Shown here: positions 36,434 through 46,119 of the stretch, one piece after another
How the letters are laid out: each line of letters begins with the position of its first letter
Position numbering within the stretch: the stretch's first letter is position 1
DNA from: Herbaspirillum sp. DW155
Lineage (GTDB): Bacteria > Pseudomonadota > Gammaproteobacteria > Burkholderiales > Burkholderiaceae_D
Length of the DNA: 64,000 nucleotides
Assembly: GCF_037076565.1 (NCBI RefSeq)
Contig: NZ_AP029028.1
Coordinates: forward strand, 1,612,001-1,676,000
Reading direction: 5' to 3'
Notes under the pieces: generated by a model
The model's input: only the letters and a program-made list of their open reading frames with translations
The model's database searches: none
Told to the model about the DNA's origin: nothing
Made by a program: the position numbers and the translations under genes

Positions 36434-37915
36434 ATGCAAGAGACCGAACCGACCCTGAGCCATTCTGACCAGGCTGCTAACCCGCTGGGGCTGGCCGCCC
36501 TGGAGGCGCGCCTGCGCCAGGACCTGCAATGGCTGACGTTGCCCGGCAAGTCGTGGACCCCGGCCATCGAACGCGATGGCATGCCGGTGATCGACGTGGC
36601 CATCATCGGTGGCGGCCAGGCCGGCATGGCGGCTTCGGTGGCGCTGTCGCACCTGGGCATTCCCAATGTGATCTATGACCAGTCGCCCAAGGACTTCGAA
36701 GGCCCCTGGGCCACCACCGCGCGCATGGAAACCCTGCGTTCGCCCAAGACCCTGACCGGTCCTGCCCTGGGCTTTCCGGCGCTGACCTTCCGCGCCTGGT
36801 TCGAGGCCCAGTTCGGGCTGGCCGCCTGGGAAGCGCTGGACAAGATCCCGCGCCTGCAATGGATGGATTACCTGCGCTGGTTCCGCCGCGTGATGCAGCT
36901 CGACATCCGCAACGAACACCGCGTGCTGGCCGTGCAGCCGCGCGCCGACGGCATCGTGGCACTGCAACTGCAATCGCCGGCCGGTACCTCGACCGTGCTG
37001 GCGCGCCGCGTGGTGGTCGCCACCGGCCGCGATGGTCTCGGTGGTGCCTACCTGCCGCCGCTGGCTGATCAGTTGCCGCGCGATCGCTGGGCGCATTCCT
37101 CGGACCTGTTCGACTATGCCAGCCTCAAGGGCAAGCGCGTGGGTGTCATCGGTGGTGGCGCCTCGGCCATGGACAGCGCTGCCACGGCACTGGAAGAGGG
37201 CGCGGCGCGCGTGGACCTGCTGATCCGCCGCAAGGATCTGCCGCGCATCAACAAGGGCAAGGGATCGGGCAGCCCCGGTCTGGTCAATGGCCACCTGCAT
37301 CTGCCGGATGAGTGGAAGTGGCGCATCCGTCATTACGTCAATGCGCAGCAGGTGCCGCCGCCCTCGGGCAGCACCCGCCGCGTCTCGCGCTTTGCCAATG
37401 CGCGCTTCCTGCTGGGCACCGCCATCGAATCGGTCGACATCAAGGCGGACGGCACGCTGCTGCTGCAGACCAATCGCGGGCCGCTGGAACTGGATTTCCT
37501 GTTCTTCTCCACCGGCTTCAAGATCGACTGGAGCCTGCGCAGCGAATTCAAGGACATCGCCCCGCACATCCTCAACTGGAGCGACCGCTACACCCCGCCG
37601 GCTGGCGAAGAAGATCAGGAACTGGCCGACTCGCCTTACCTGGGACCGGTGTTCGAATTCCAGCAGAAGACCCCCGGCAGCCTGCCGGGCCTCGAACGTG
37701 TGCATTGCTTCTGCTATCCGGCCGCCGCCAGCCACGGCACGGTCTCCGGCGACATCCCGGCCATCAGCGATGGTGCCTACCGTCTGGCGCAGGGCATTGC
37801 CGCGCTGATGTACAGCGAAGACGTCGAGTATCACTACCGCAACATCCAGTCCTATGAAGAACCGGAACTGGAAGGCGACGAGTGGACCGAAGCGCCCTGG
37901 GAGTTGCCTGCATGA
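36434..37915 (+). CDS. FAD-dependent monooxygenase/oxidoreductase
   Basis: 493 residues with two nucleotide-binding motifs: VIDVAIIGGGQAGMAASVAL (FAD, about 52-70) and GKRVGVIGGGASAMDSAATA (NADPH, about 235-255). This is the layout of flavin-containing monooxygenases. The middle contains TARMETLRSPKTLTGP and the C-terminal half FFSTGFKIDW. It is the first gene of a tightly packed run, with the stop overlapping the next ATG by 4 bp. Likely oxygenates a sulfur- or nitrogen-containing compound brought in by the transporter; the substrate is not readable from the sequence. Confidence 0.85.
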   Translation: MQETEPTLSHSDQAANPLGLAALEARLRQDLQWLTLPGKSWTPAIERDGMPVIDVAIIGGGQAGMAASVALSHLGIPNVIYDQSPKDFEGPWATTARMETLRSPKTLTGPALGFPALTFRAWFEAQFGLAAWEALDKIPRLQWMDYLRWFRRVMQLDIRNEHRVLAVQPRADGIVALQLQSPAGTSTVLARRVVVATGRDGLGGAYLPPLADQLPRDRWAHSSDLFDYASLKGKRVGVIGGGASAMDSAATALEEGAARVDLLIRRKDLPRINKGKGSGSPGLVNGHLHLPDEWKWRIRHYVNAQQVPPPSGSTRRVSRFANARFLLGTAIESVDIKADGTLLLQTNRGPLELDFLFFSTGFKIDWSLRSEFKDIAPHILNWSDRYTPPAGEEDQELADSPYLGPVFEFQQKTPGSLPGLERVHCFCYPAAASHGTVSGDIPAISDGAYRLAQGIAALMYSEDVEYHYRNIQSYEEPELEGDEWTEAPWELPA

Positions 37916-38886
37916 GTGCGGCCATTGCAAAGAGCGTGCTGCAGGCGCTGATGGTGGTGCTGTTGATGACGGTCATCGTCTTCTTCGGGCTGCACATGAT
38001 CGGCAATCCGGTCGATATCCTGATCGGCCAGGACGTCGATCAGGTGGACCGTCTGCGCATCATCAAGGAACTGGGACTGGACCAGCCGGTGTGGCGCCAG
38101 TACCTGGCCTTCCTCAATGGCGCGCTGCACGGCAACCTGGGCAACAGTTTCGTCTACAACACGCCGGCCATCCTGCTGATCTTCCAGCGACTGCCGGCCA
38201 CGCTGGAGCTGGCTTTCGCCGCGCTGCTGCTGGCCTTGCTGGTAGGCGTGCCGCTGGGGCTGTTTGCCGGCATGAAGCCGGATCATCCCTTCTCGCGCCT
38301 GGTGATGACCTCCAGCATCTTCGGTTTTTCGCTGCCGACCTTCTGGATCGGCCTGATGTTGATCATGGCCTTCTCGGTCACGCTGGGCTGGCTGCCTTCG
38401 GGCGGACGCGGCCAGACCGCCGAGCTGTTCGGCGTGCAGTGGTCGTGGCTCACCGCCGATGGCTGGCGTCACATGATCCTGCCGGCCATCAATCTCTCGC
38501 TGTTCAAGATTTCGCTGGTGATCCGTCTGACCCGCGCCAATGTGCGTGAAGTGCTGCCGATGGATTACGTCAAGTTCGCTCGTGCCAAGGGCCTGTCACC
38601 GGCACGCGTGGTGCTGATGTACGTGCTGCGCAATACGCTCATTCCACTGGTGACGGTGGTGGGGCTGGAGTTCGGCTCCACCATTGCCTTTGCGGTGGTC
38701 ACTGAAAGCATCTTCGCCTGGCCCGGTGCGGGCAAGCTGATCCTGGACAGCATCAATGCGCTGGATCGTCCTGTCATCGTGGCTTACCTGATGGTGATCG
38801 TCTGCATGTTCGTCACCATCAATCTGGTGGTGGATGTGCTCTACAAGCTACTGGACCCGCGCGTGCGGGTGGAGGCCCGTGCATGA
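37912..38886 (+). CDS. Oligopeptide-type ABC transporter permease (DppB/OppB-like)
   Basis: 324 residues, six membrane helices, first at about 10-28 (ALMVVLLMTVIVFFGLHM). The cytoplasmic loop DYVKFARAKGLSPARVVLMY is the EAA motif that contacts the ATPases. ATG 37912 overlaps the previous stop (ATGA). It forms the translocation channel with the next gene product. Confidence 0.93.
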   Translation: MSAAIAKSVLQALMVVLLMTVIVFFGLHMIGNPVDILIGQDVDQVDRLRIIKELGLDQPVWRQYLAFLNGALHGNLGNSFVYNTPAILLIFQRLPATLELAFAALLLALLVGVPLGLFAGMKPDHPFSRLVMTSSIFGFSLPTFWIGLMLIMAFSVTLGWLPSGGRGQTAELFGVQWSWLTADGWRHMILPAINLSLFKISLVIRLTRANVREVLPMDYVKFARAKGLSPARVVLMYVLRNTLIPLVTVVGLEFGSTIAFAVVTESIFAWPGAGKLILDSINALDRPVIVAYLMVIVCMFVTINLVVDVLYKLLDPRVRVEARA

Positions 38887-39845
38887 GCGCGCCGCAGACC
38901 GAAGTGAGGATGACGCAAGAACAGGTGCGCGCCCGCGTGGCCGAGCTGTCTGCGTTTCAGGCCCCGCGCCGCGAGTCCCCGTGGCGGCGCGTGATGCGCC
39001 ATTTCGTGGCCTCGCGCTCGGCCATGCTGGGTCTGGTGATCGTGCTGCTGCTCATCGTCGGTGCCGTTGCCGCCCCGTGGATCACACCGCAGAACCCGTA
39101 TGACCTGATGCAGCTGGATGTGCTCGATGCGCGCCTGCATCCGGGCAGCCCCAATGGTGCGGGGACGTTCACCTATTGGCTGGGCACCGATGGCCAGGGT
39201 CGCGATCTGGTCTCGGCCATCCTCTACGGCCTGCGCATCAGCGTGGGCATCGGCGTGGGCTCGGCCCTGATCGCAGGCGTGATCGGCACCCTGATCGGTC
39301 TGCTGGCGGCCTATGCGGGCGGCAAGCTCGATACGCTGCTCATGCGCTTTGCCGACCTGGTGCTGTCCTTCCCGTCCATTCTGGTGGCGATGCTGATCCT
39401 GGCCTATGTGGGCAAGGGCATCTTCAACGTGATGGCCACGCTGGTGGTGCTGGAGTGGGCGTATTACGCCCGCACCGCACGCGGTCAGGCGCTGGTGGAA
39501 CGGCGCAAGGAATACGTCGAAGCCGCAAGGGGCCTGAACCTGTCTTCGTGGCGCATCATGGTGCGCCACATCCTGCCTAACTGCCTGCCGCCGCTGATCG
39601 TCATCGGCACTCTGCAGGTGGCACGCGCCATCACGCTGGAAGCTACCTTGTCCTTCCTCGGCCTGGGCGTGCCCATTACCGAACCCTCGCTGGGCCTGCT
39701 CATTTCCAATGGTTACCAATACATGCTCTCGGGCGAATACTGGATCAGCTTCTATCCCGGCATCACGCTGCTGGTGGTGATCGTGGCCATCAATCTGGTC
39801 GGCGACCGCCTGCGCGACATCCTCAACCCACGGTGGCAGAAATGA
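38883..39845 (+). CDS. Oligopeptide-type ABC transporter permease (DppC/OppC-like)
   Basis: 320 residues. An N-terminal cytoplasmic extension (about 1-40) precedes the first helix (SAMLGLVIVLLLIVGAVAAP), typical of the DppC subfamily; LGTDGQGRDLVSAILYGLRI follows, and the EAA loop reads YVEAARGLNLSSWRIMVRH. ATGA overlap with both the preceding and following genes argues for strictly coupled translation. Confidence 0.93.
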   Translation: MSAPQTEVRMTQEQVRARVAELSAFQAPRRESPWRRVMRHFVASRSAMLGLVIVLLLIVGAVAAPWITPQNPYDLMQLDVLDARLHPGSPNGAGTFTYWLGTDGQGRDLVSAILYGLRISVGIGVGSALIAGVIGTLIGLLAAYAGGKLDTLLMRFADLVLSFPSILVAMLILAYVGKGIFNVMATLVVLEWAYYARTARGQALVERRKEYVEAARGLNLSSWRIMVRHILPNCLPPLIVIGTLQVARAITLEATLSFLGLGVPITEPSLGLLISNGYQYMLSGEYWISFYPGITLLVVIVAINLVGDRLRDILNPRWQK

Positions 39846-40834
39846 GCGCGCCCACTCTGGAAGTGCGCAATCTGCGCACGCATTTCTTTACCCCCGAAGG
39901 CGTCTTGCCGGCCGTCGATGACGTCTCGCTGTCGGTCGGCCGTGGCCGTATTCTCGGGCTGGTGGGCGAGTCCGGATCGGGCAAGAGCGTGACCGGTTTT
40001 TCCATCCTCGGCATGGTCGATGCGCCGGGGCGCATCGTCGGCGGCGAGATCCTGTTCCAGGGCCGCGATCTGGTCGGCATGGACAAGACCTCCCTGCGCG
40101 AATTGCAGGGCAACCGCATCGCCATGATCTTCCAGGATCCGATGATGACCCTGAACCCGGTCTTGAAGGTCGAAGCGCAGATGGTCGATGCCGTGCTGGC
40201 ACACCGCAGGCTCAGCCGCCAGCAGGCGCGCGAACTGGCGCGCGATACGCTGGGCATGATGGGCATCGCCAGTCCCGAGGAACGACTGCAGGCCTATCCG
40301 CATCAACTCTCGGGCGGCATGCGCCAGCGCGTGGCCATTGCCATTGCGATGCTGCACAAGCCCGACCTCATCATCGCCGATGAACCGACCACGGCGCTGG
40401 ATGTGACCATCCAGGCGCAGATCCTGTCGGAAGTGCAGAAGCTGGCGCGCCAGCACGGCACCGCACTGATCTGGATCACGCACGACCTGTCGGTGGTGGC
40501 GGGTCTGGCCGATGAAGTGGCGGTGATGTATGCCGGACGCATCGTCGAGCAGGGCAGTGTGGACGCGGTGCTGGATGCACCGCTGCATCCCTACACGCAA
40601 GGCCTGATCGGCAGCCTGCCCAGCAACAACCGGCGCGGTGCGCGCCTGCGCCAGATTCCGGGGATGACGCCCAACCTGCTGCACCTGCCGCCGACCTGCG
40701 CTTTCGCTGCGCGCTGCGAGCGTCTCTCGCAGCAGTGTCTGGTGGCGCCCGCGATCAGCGAACCGCTGCCGGCGCACCGGGTGCGCTGCTATCACCCGAC
40801 CCCAAGCACACAGAGCAACGAGCACCATGGATAA
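39842..40834 (+). CDS. Oligopeptide-type ABC transporter ATP-binding protein (DppD-like)
   Basis: 330 residues. Walker A GESGSGKS (about 40-47), Q-loop [11 protein letters not shown], signature [15 protein letters not shown], Walker [13 protein letters not shown] and switch THD are complete. The C-terminal oligopeptide-transporter extension contains the cysteine cluster [14 protein letters not shown], a likely Fe-S ligand set. Start at ATG 39842 overlaps the preceding stop. Confidence 0.93.
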   Translation: MSAPTLEVRNLRTHFFTPEGVLPAVDDVSLSVGRGRILGLVGESGSGKSVTGFSILGMVDAPGRIVGGEILFQGRDLVGMDKTSLRELQGNRIAMIFQDPMMTLNPVLKVEAQMVDAVLAHRRLSRQQARELARDTLGMMGIASPEERLQAYPHQLSGGMRQRVAIAIAMLHKPDLIIADEPTTALDVTIQAQILSEVQKLARQHGTALIWITHDLSVVAGLADEVAVMYAGRIVEQGSVDAVLDAPLHPYTQGLIGSLPSNNRRGARLRQIPGMTPNLLHLPPTCAFAARCERLSQQCLVAPAISEPLPAHRVRCYHPTPSTQSNEHHG

Positions 40835-41834
40835 GGCCGTCCTTCCCCTGATCGAAACCCGCGCCGTCAGCCGCCGCTTCGGCGAGCGCCGTCAGGGCTG
40901 GCTGGAACGCCAGTTGCAGGCGCGCGGCTGGAGCCGTCCGCCGGCCGTCACCCATGCCCTGGATCAGGTGGACCTGAAGGTCTTGCCGGGTGAGGTGGTG
41001 GGGCTGGTCGGCGAATCCGGTTGCGGCAAGTCCACGCTGGGCCGGGTGGCCTGCGGCCTGCTCGATCCTTCCGATGGCCAGGTGCTGGTCAATGGCCGCG
41101 ACCGCGCCAGCCTCAGCAGCAAGGAAGAGGCCCAGGCCCGGCTGCAGGTGCAAATGATTTTCCAGAATCCCTATGCCAGCCTGAATCCACGTTTGCGCAT
41201 CGACCAGATCGTGGGCGAAGCGGCACAAGTCAATGGCAAGGTCGAGGGCGACCTCGATGCCTATGTCTGCCAGCAGTTGCTGCGCGCCGGTCTCGATCCG
41301 GCCCTGCGCGACCGTTATCCACACCAGTTCTCGGGTGGCCAGCGCCAGCGCATCGGCATTGCGCGGGCACTGGCCGTGCAGCCGCAGATGCTGGTGTGCG
41401 ACGAGGCCGTGGCGGCGCTGGATGTGTCGATCCAGGCGCAGATACTCAACCTGTTCATGGACCTGCGCGAACAACTGGGCCTGACCTATCTTTTCATCAG
41501 CCATGATCTGGGCGTGGTGGAGCACGTGTCGGACCGCGTGGTCATCATGTACCTGGGCCGCGTGGTGGAGAGTGCGCCGGTGGGTGAACTGTTCGGCCAG
41601 CCCAACCACCCCTATACGCAGGCGCTGCTGGCCGAGGTGCCACGCATGGGCGCGCGCAAGAAGGAATTCACCGCCATCAAGGGCGAGATCCCCAGTCCGC
41701 TGAACCCGCCGACTGGCTGCCACTTCAACCCGCGCTGCCCGCATGCCACGCAGCGCTGCCGCGAAGAGCAGCCGCTGTTGCGCGAGATCGCACCGGGGCA
41801 TATGAGTGCCTGCCATCTCAATGAGGGCCGTTGA
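40827..41834 (+). CDS. Oligopeptide-type ABC transporter ATP-binding protein (DppF-like)
   Basis: 335 residues. Walker A GESGCGKS (about 64-71), IFQNPYASLNPRL, signature FSGGQRQRIGIARAL, Walker B MLVCDEAVAALDVS, switch SHD. Walker B carries DEAVAALD where most paralogues have DEPVSALD; the catalytic Glu is kept. C-terminal cysteine motif CHFNPRCPHATQRC. It overlaps dppD-like by 8 bp and completes the ATPase pair. Confidence 0.93.
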   Translation: MDKAVLPLIETRAVSRRFGERRQGWLERQLQARGWSRPPAVTHALDQVDLKVLPGEVVGLVGESGCGKSTLGRVACGLLDPSDGQVLVNGRDRASLSSKEEAQARLQVQMIFQNPYASLNPRLRIDQIVGEAAQVNGKVEGDLDAYVCQQLLRAGLDPALRDRYPHQFSGGQRQRIGIARALAVQPQMLVCDEAVAALDVSIQAQILNLFMDLREQLGLTYLFISHDLGVVEHVSDRVVIMYLGRVVESAPVGELFGQPNHPYTQALLAEVPRMGARKKEFTAIKGEIPSPLNPPTGCHFNPRCPHATQRCREEQPLLREIAPGHMSACHLNEGR

Positions 41835-41860
41835 TAAGTTTTGTTGAAATGTTCTACCTG

Positions 41861-41961
41861 CCGTTCGGACTGAGCAGGCCCCCTGGGGCCGTATCGAAGG
41901 CGCCGATGCCGCTGTAGCAGCGTCTTCGATACGCAGCTTCGCTGCTACTCAGTCCGAACGG
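41861..41961. repeat. Nested inverted repeat (cruciform-like element) between dppF-like and the binding-protein gene
   Basis: Outer arms CCGTTCGGACTGAG (41861-41874) and CTCAGTCCGAACGG (41948-41961) pair perfectly. Inner arms CGTATCGAAGGCG and CGTCTTCGATACG pair with one mismatch. The same module (CCGTTCGACCTGAG ... GTATCGAAGGC) recurs inside both copies of the large palindrome at 48200-48239 and 61503-61542. Confidence 0.85.
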
Positions 41962-42038
41962 GAGTAAGGGGGCCGTCCAGAAAGCCCCGAACTGATGTAT
42001 CCGTAGTGCTTCCACCCTGACCACAGAGGAACCCGACC

Positions 42039-43625
42039 ATGAAGAAAACCCTCCTGACCCGCCTGCTGGCCGTCGCCCTGACCGGCGCGGCGCTGGCTGC
42101 CGCTGCCGATGCGGCGCATGCGCAGAACCTCAACATCGCCTTTGCCGATCCGCTCTCGTCGCTGGATCCGCAACTGAACAACCACGCCGGCGACCGTTCG
42201 GTGGACCTGCATTTCTGGGATCTGCTGGTCCAGAACGACTACAACAAGCTGGTGCCGGGCCTGGCCGTGAGCTGGAAGAACATCGACCCCAAGACCTGGG
42301 AGTTCAAGCTGCGCCCCAACGTCAAGTGGCAGGACGGCAAGCCCTTCACCGCCGACGACGTGATCTTCTCCTACCAGCGCGCCCGCGCGGTTCCGGGCAG
42401 CGTGGCCACCTTCGCCGGTTATCTGCGCACGGTGGAATCGGTCACCGCCAAAGACCCGCTGACCCTGGTCATCAAGACCAACATCCCCAATCCGGACCTG
42501 CCGCTGAACCTGGCTTCGGTGCACATCGTCAGCAAGCACGTGGGTGAGAAATCCACCACCGAGAACTACAACAGCGGTGCGGCCGTGGTCGGTACCGGCC
42601 CCTACAAGTTCGTTTCCTACACGCCGGGCGACCGCGTGGTGATGCAACGTAACGACGATTACTGGAACGGCAAGGCCCTGTGGGAAAAGGTCAACTACCG
42701 CTACATCAACAATGGCGCGGCACGCACTGCAGCGCTGCTGTCGGGCGATGTGGACGTGATCGACAAGGTGTCGGTCTCCGACCTTGCCAAGCTGAAGCAG
42801 TCACCCAACGTCAAGGTCTACCCTTACAACGGCCTGCGCGTGCTGCTGATCCAGCCGAGCTTCCATGAAGGTCCGAGTCCCTTCATCACCGACAACAACG
42901 GCAAGCCGCTGGAGAAGAACCCGCTGCTGGATGTGCGCGTGCGCCGTGCCATGTCGCTGGCCATCAACCGCAAGGCGCTGATCGACCGCATCCTGCAGGG
43001 CGCGGCCACCGAGGCCAATCAGTGGATGCCGGCCGATACCTTCGGCTACAACCCGGAGATCAAGAACATTCCCTTCGACGCCGCACAGGCCAAGAAGCTG
43101 CTGGCCGAGGCCGGTTTCCCGGAAGGTTTCAAGCTGACCATCCACGTGCCCAACGACCGCTATCCGCAAGCACCGGAAACCATGCAGGCCGTGGCCCAGT
43201 TCTGGACCCGCATCGGTATCAAGACCCAGGTCGAGGTGCTGCCGTGGGCGTCCTATTCCTCGCGCGCCAACAAGAACGAGTTCGCGGTCTCGGTGCTGGC
43301 CTGGGGTAACGGTACCGGTGAAGCCAGCTATGCGCTGGTCAACGTGCTGGGCACGGTCGATCCCAAGAAGGGCATCGGTGCCTCCAACTGGAATCACTAC
43401 AGCAGCCCGGCCGTGGACAAGGCCCTGGCCGATTCGACCGCCGAGTTCGATGCCGCCAAGCGCGAAGCCATCCTGCGCGGCGCTGCCAAGACGGTCTCCG
43501 ATGAAGTGGGCGTGATCCCGCTGTATCACTACCAGAACATCTGGGCCGCCAGGAAGGGCCTGAAGGTCACCCCCATCAGCAGCGACCGCACCACGGCCAT
43601 GATGGTGACCCAGGACAAGAAGTAA
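42039..43625 (+). CDS. Family 5 (oligopeptide-type) substrate-binding protein
   Basis: 528 residues. Sec signal peptide about 1-28 (cleavage after AAHA). SBP_bac_5 fold with LNIAFADPLSSLDPQLNNHA, PGLAVSWKNIDPKTWEFKLR, ADDVIFSYQRA and RRAMSLAINRKALIDRILQG. It delivers a peptide-like or glutathione-like solute to the DppBCDF-type permease encoded just upstream. Ribosome site AGAGGAA. Separated from dppF-like by the 41861-41961 hairpin, which may let the binding protein be expressed at a different level. Confidence 0.92.
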   Translation: MKKTLLTRLLAVALTGAALAAAADAAHAQNLNIAFADPLSSLDPQLNNHAGDRSVDLHFWDLLVQNDYNKLVPGLAVSWKNIDPKTWEFKLRPNVKWQDGKPFTADDVIFSYQRARAVPGSVATFAGYLRTVESVTAKDPLTLVIKTNIPNPDLPLNLASVHIVSKHVGEKSTTENYNSGAAVVGTGPYKFVSYTPGDRVVMQRNDDYWNGKALWEKVNYRYINNGAARTAALLSGDVDVIDKVSVSDLAKLKQSPNVKVYPYNGLRVLLIQPSFHEGPSPFITDNNGKPLEKNPLLDVRVRRAMSLAINRKALIDRILQGAATEANQWMPADTFGYNPEIKNIPFDAAQAKKLLAEAGFPEGFKLTIHVPNDRYPQAPETMQAVAQFWTRIGIKTQVEVLPWASYSSRANKNEFAVSVLAWGNGTGEASYALVNVLGTVDPKKGIGASNWNHYSSPAVDKALADSTAEFDAAKREAILRGAAKTVSDEVGVIPLYHYQNIWAARKGLKVTPISSDRTTAMMVTQDKK

Positions 43626-43629
43626 GGCC

Positions 43630-44961
43630 ATGCCCAACTTCTCCATCGAGGTCAGCCCGGCCGACGACCTGATCGACGTGCCCCGCCGCATCATCGTGCG
43701 GGGTGCGCATCCGGGCGAGCCGGTGCGCATTTCCTCGTCCACCCTGCGCAACGGGGCGGAGTGGCGCAGCACGGCCTGCTACATCGCCGATGCCTACGGC
43801 CACGTCGACGTGAGCATGAACCCGGCCATCGATGGCGATTACCACGGCATCGATCCCATGGGCTTGCTGTGGTCGCAGAAGCCGGTGCAAGACGGCCGCC
43901 GCGACAACTTCCACGCCGATGTCATGGCACCGCTGGTGACCACGCTGACGGTCTCTTCGCTGGATCAGCCGGGCCTGGCACCGTGTGCGCCAGCCAGTAC
44001 CGAACTGGTACAGCGGTTGGTTGCTGCCGGGGTGACCCGGCGCGAGGTGCGGGAGCAGGGGCTGGTAGGCACGCTCTTCCTGCCGGCTACGCCCGGACCG
44101 CATCCGGCGGTGATGATTCTCAACGGGTCCGGTGGCGGCATCAACGAACCGCGTGCGGCGCTGTATGCTTCGCGCGGTTATGCCGCCTTCGCGCTGGCGT
44201 ATTTCAAGGCGCCGGGCCTGTCGGATTACATCTCCAATACCCCGCTGGAATATTTCGAACGCGGTCTGGACTGGCTGCGTGCCGAAGTAAAACCGCTGCA
44301 CGATTTCGTGGCCATCAGCGGCCAGTCGCGCGGCGGCGAGCTGGTGCTGCTGCTGGGGGCGACCTTCCCGCAGAAGGTCTCGGCGGTGCTGGCCTATGTG
44401 CCCAGTGCGCTGGTCCACAGTGGCCAGAACGCGGCCGATCCGGCGGTAGGGCGGGAAGGCCCGACCTGGCTGCTGCGCGGCGAACCCTTGCCGCATCAGT
44501 GGCAGGGCAATCGCACAGCCAGCTGGGCGCCGTTTGACGAAGGCCCGTCGCCGCATCGCCATGAACTGGCGATGCTGACGGCGCTGCAAGATCCGGAGGC
44601 GGTGGCGCGCGCCCGCATTCCGGTGGAGAAGATTGCCGGACCGGTGTTGCTGCTGTCGGCCACAGACGATGGTTCCTGGCCATCCAGTCTGTATTGCGCG
44701 ATGGTGCGTGACAGGCTGGCCGAGGTAGCGCATCCCTGGCCGGTGGTGTGGCGCAACTATGCCCATGCCGGTCATTCGATCCTGTTCCCGTTTGTCCCGA
44801 CCACGCAGACCACCTATGCGCATCCGGTGTCGGGGCGCATCAGTACCGGTGGCGGTGAACCCGCCGCCAATGCCCGCGCCGATCTCGACGCCTGGCAGCA
44901 GGCGCAGCACTTCCTGCGCGACGCGCTGGCCAGGCACACATCCACAAAGGAAATTTCATGA
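43630..44961 (+). CDS. Acyl-CoA thioesterase / BAAT C-terminal family hydrolase
   Basis: 443 residues. An N-terminal beta-sandwich (about 1-130, RRIIVRGAHPGEPVRI) is followed by an alpha/beta-hydrolase domain. The nucleophile elbow is SGQSRGGEL (Ser), with the acid in SATDDGSWPS and the histidine in YAHAGHSI. This matches the bile-acid-CoA acyltransferase/thioesterase family found in bacteria. It starts 4 bp after the binding-protein gene and overlaps the next by 4 bp. The substrate is unknown; it may hydrolyse a thioester or amide in the imported compound. Confidence 0.85.
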   Translation: MPNFSIEVSPADDLIDVPRRIIVRGAHPGEPVRISSSTLRNGAEWRSTACYIADAYGHVDVSMNPAIDGDYHGIDPMGLLWSQKPVQDGRRDNFHADVMAPLVTTLTVSSLDQPGLAPCAPASTELVQRLVAAGVTRREVREQGLVGTLFLPATPGPHPAVMILNGSGGGINEPRAALYASRGYAAFALAYFKAPGLSDYISNTPLEYFERGLDWLRAEVKPLHDFVAISGQSRGGELVLLLGATFPQKVSAVLAYVPSALVHSGQNAADPAVGREGPTWLLRGEPLPHQWQGNRTASWAPFDEGPSPHRHELAMLTALQDPEAVARARIPVEKIAGPVLLLSATDDGSWPSSLYCAMVRDRLAEVAHPWPVVWRNYAHAGHSILFPFVPTTQTTYAHPVSGRISTGGGEPAANARADLDAWQQAQHFLRDALARHTSTKEIS

Positions 44962-45479
44962 GTACCCCTGTCTACGACATCAGCAAGGATGTCATCGACC
45001 AGCTGGCCGGCCTGGCCGCTGGCACCCCTCTGCACGGCCTGCGCCATCAGCGCGACAAGGTGGCCGTGGCTTCGCAGGGCAGCTATGACACGCTGTTCGA
45101 TCCGGCTCTGGAAGGGATAGGTCTGGACGAGCGCCTGCTGGTGGCACTGTACGCCTGCCGTCTGGCGGGTGCGTCCGATCTGGCTGCGCACTACCGCGAA
45201 CGTGCGCTGGCCGTGCCGGCCGATGCGACGCAACTGGCGGTGGCCGAGCGTGGCGAGCCCGAGCAGTTGCCGGAGGGCCGTTTGCGGGCCATGCTGGTCT
45301 TCACGCGCGCGCTCACGCAGCGCCCGGTGGAAGGCGACAAGGCGGCCATCGAGAAACTGCCGGTCGCTGGCATCAGCACGCCTGCGGTGGTGGCGCTGTC
45401 GCAGCTGATCGCTTTCGTGTCCTATCAATTGCGCGTGGTCGCGGGCCTGAAGGCCATGCGTGCTGCCGCTGCCCAGTAA
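44958..45479 (+). CDS. CMD-domain protein, Avi_7170-like family
   Basis: 173 residues, helical, carboxymuconolactone-decarboxylase/AhpD-like fold without the CxxC pair: ALYACRLAGASDLAAHYRER and VVALSQLIAFVSYQLRVVAG. I recall a defined subfamily (Avi_7170) that is always paired with the AhpD-like protein encoded next; the match is from memory and pattern. Starts by ATGA overlap. Confidence 0.75.
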   Translation: MSTPVYDISKDVIDQLAGLAAGTPLHGLRHQRDKVAVASQGSYDTLFDPALEGIGLDERLLVALYACRLAGASDLAAHYRERALAVPADATQLAVAERGEPEQLPEGRLRAMLVFTRALTQRPVEGDKAAIEKLPVAGISTPAVVALSQLIAFVSYQLRVVAGLKAMRAAAAQ

Positions 45480-45490
45480 GGAGAGTCGAC

Positions 45491-46096
45491 ATGAGCGACA
45501 TCATCAAGGCCAACGGCTTTACCAATGAAACCCTGGAATGGGATGCCTGGCTGGACGTGATCCAGCTGGAAGCGGCCAGCGAGGACCAGATCAAGGTGCT
45601 GGAAGAGAGCCATCCCAAGGCCAAGACCTCGGACTATTACCTGTTCCTGGCGCACCAGCCGGACATCCTGCGTCAGCGGTCGGCGGCCTTCAACGCCATC
45701 ATGTACGCGCCGGGCGGATTGTCGCGTGCCGAGCGCGAGCTGGGTTCGCTGGTGGTCTCGCGCATCAATGGCTGTGTGTATTGCGCATCGGTGCATGCGC
45801 AGCGTTTCGAGCAGCTTGCCAAGCGCAACGATACGGTGCGCCAAGTGTTCGATACGCCCTATGGTGCCGGTGTGGATGCGCGCGAGCAGGCCATCGCCAG
45901 GTTCTCGGCCGAGCTGACCGAGACCCCGGGCGAGATCGGGGCGGCGCAGATCAAGACGCTGTATGACGTGGGCTTGAACGAGCTGGAAGTACTCGACCTG
46001 ATCCACTCGGTGGCCATCTTTGCCTGGGCCAACCGCCTGATGCTCAACCTGGGCGAGCCGGTGTTTGCCGATGGCAGCAAGGCTGAGACCAAGTAA
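45491..46096 (+). CDS. Alkylhydroperoxidase-domain protein, Avi_7169-like family
   Basis: 201 residues, AhpD-like fold with the active-site NGCVYCASVHAQRF (CxxC plus downstream His), so thiol peroxidase or disulfide reductase chemistry is possible. RAERELGSLVVSRI and LNELEVLDLIHSVAIFAWAN are typical of the family. Ribosome site AAGGAGAG, 11 bp after the partner CMD gene. In a monooxygenase cluster it may remove peroxide or reduce an adduct; this is inference. Confidence 0.82.
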   Translation: MSDIIKANGFTNETLEWDAWLDVIQLEAASEDQIKVLEESHPKAKTSDYYLFLAHQPDILRQRSAAFNAIMYAPGGLSRAERELGSLVVSRINGCVYCASVHAQRFEQLAKRNDTVRQVFDTPYGAGVDAREQAIARFSAELTETPGEIGAAQIKTLYDVGLNELEVLDLIHSVAIFAWANRLMLNLGEPVFADGSKAETK

Positions 46097-46119
46097 ATCA
46101 TTTACATGAGGAGACAGTG

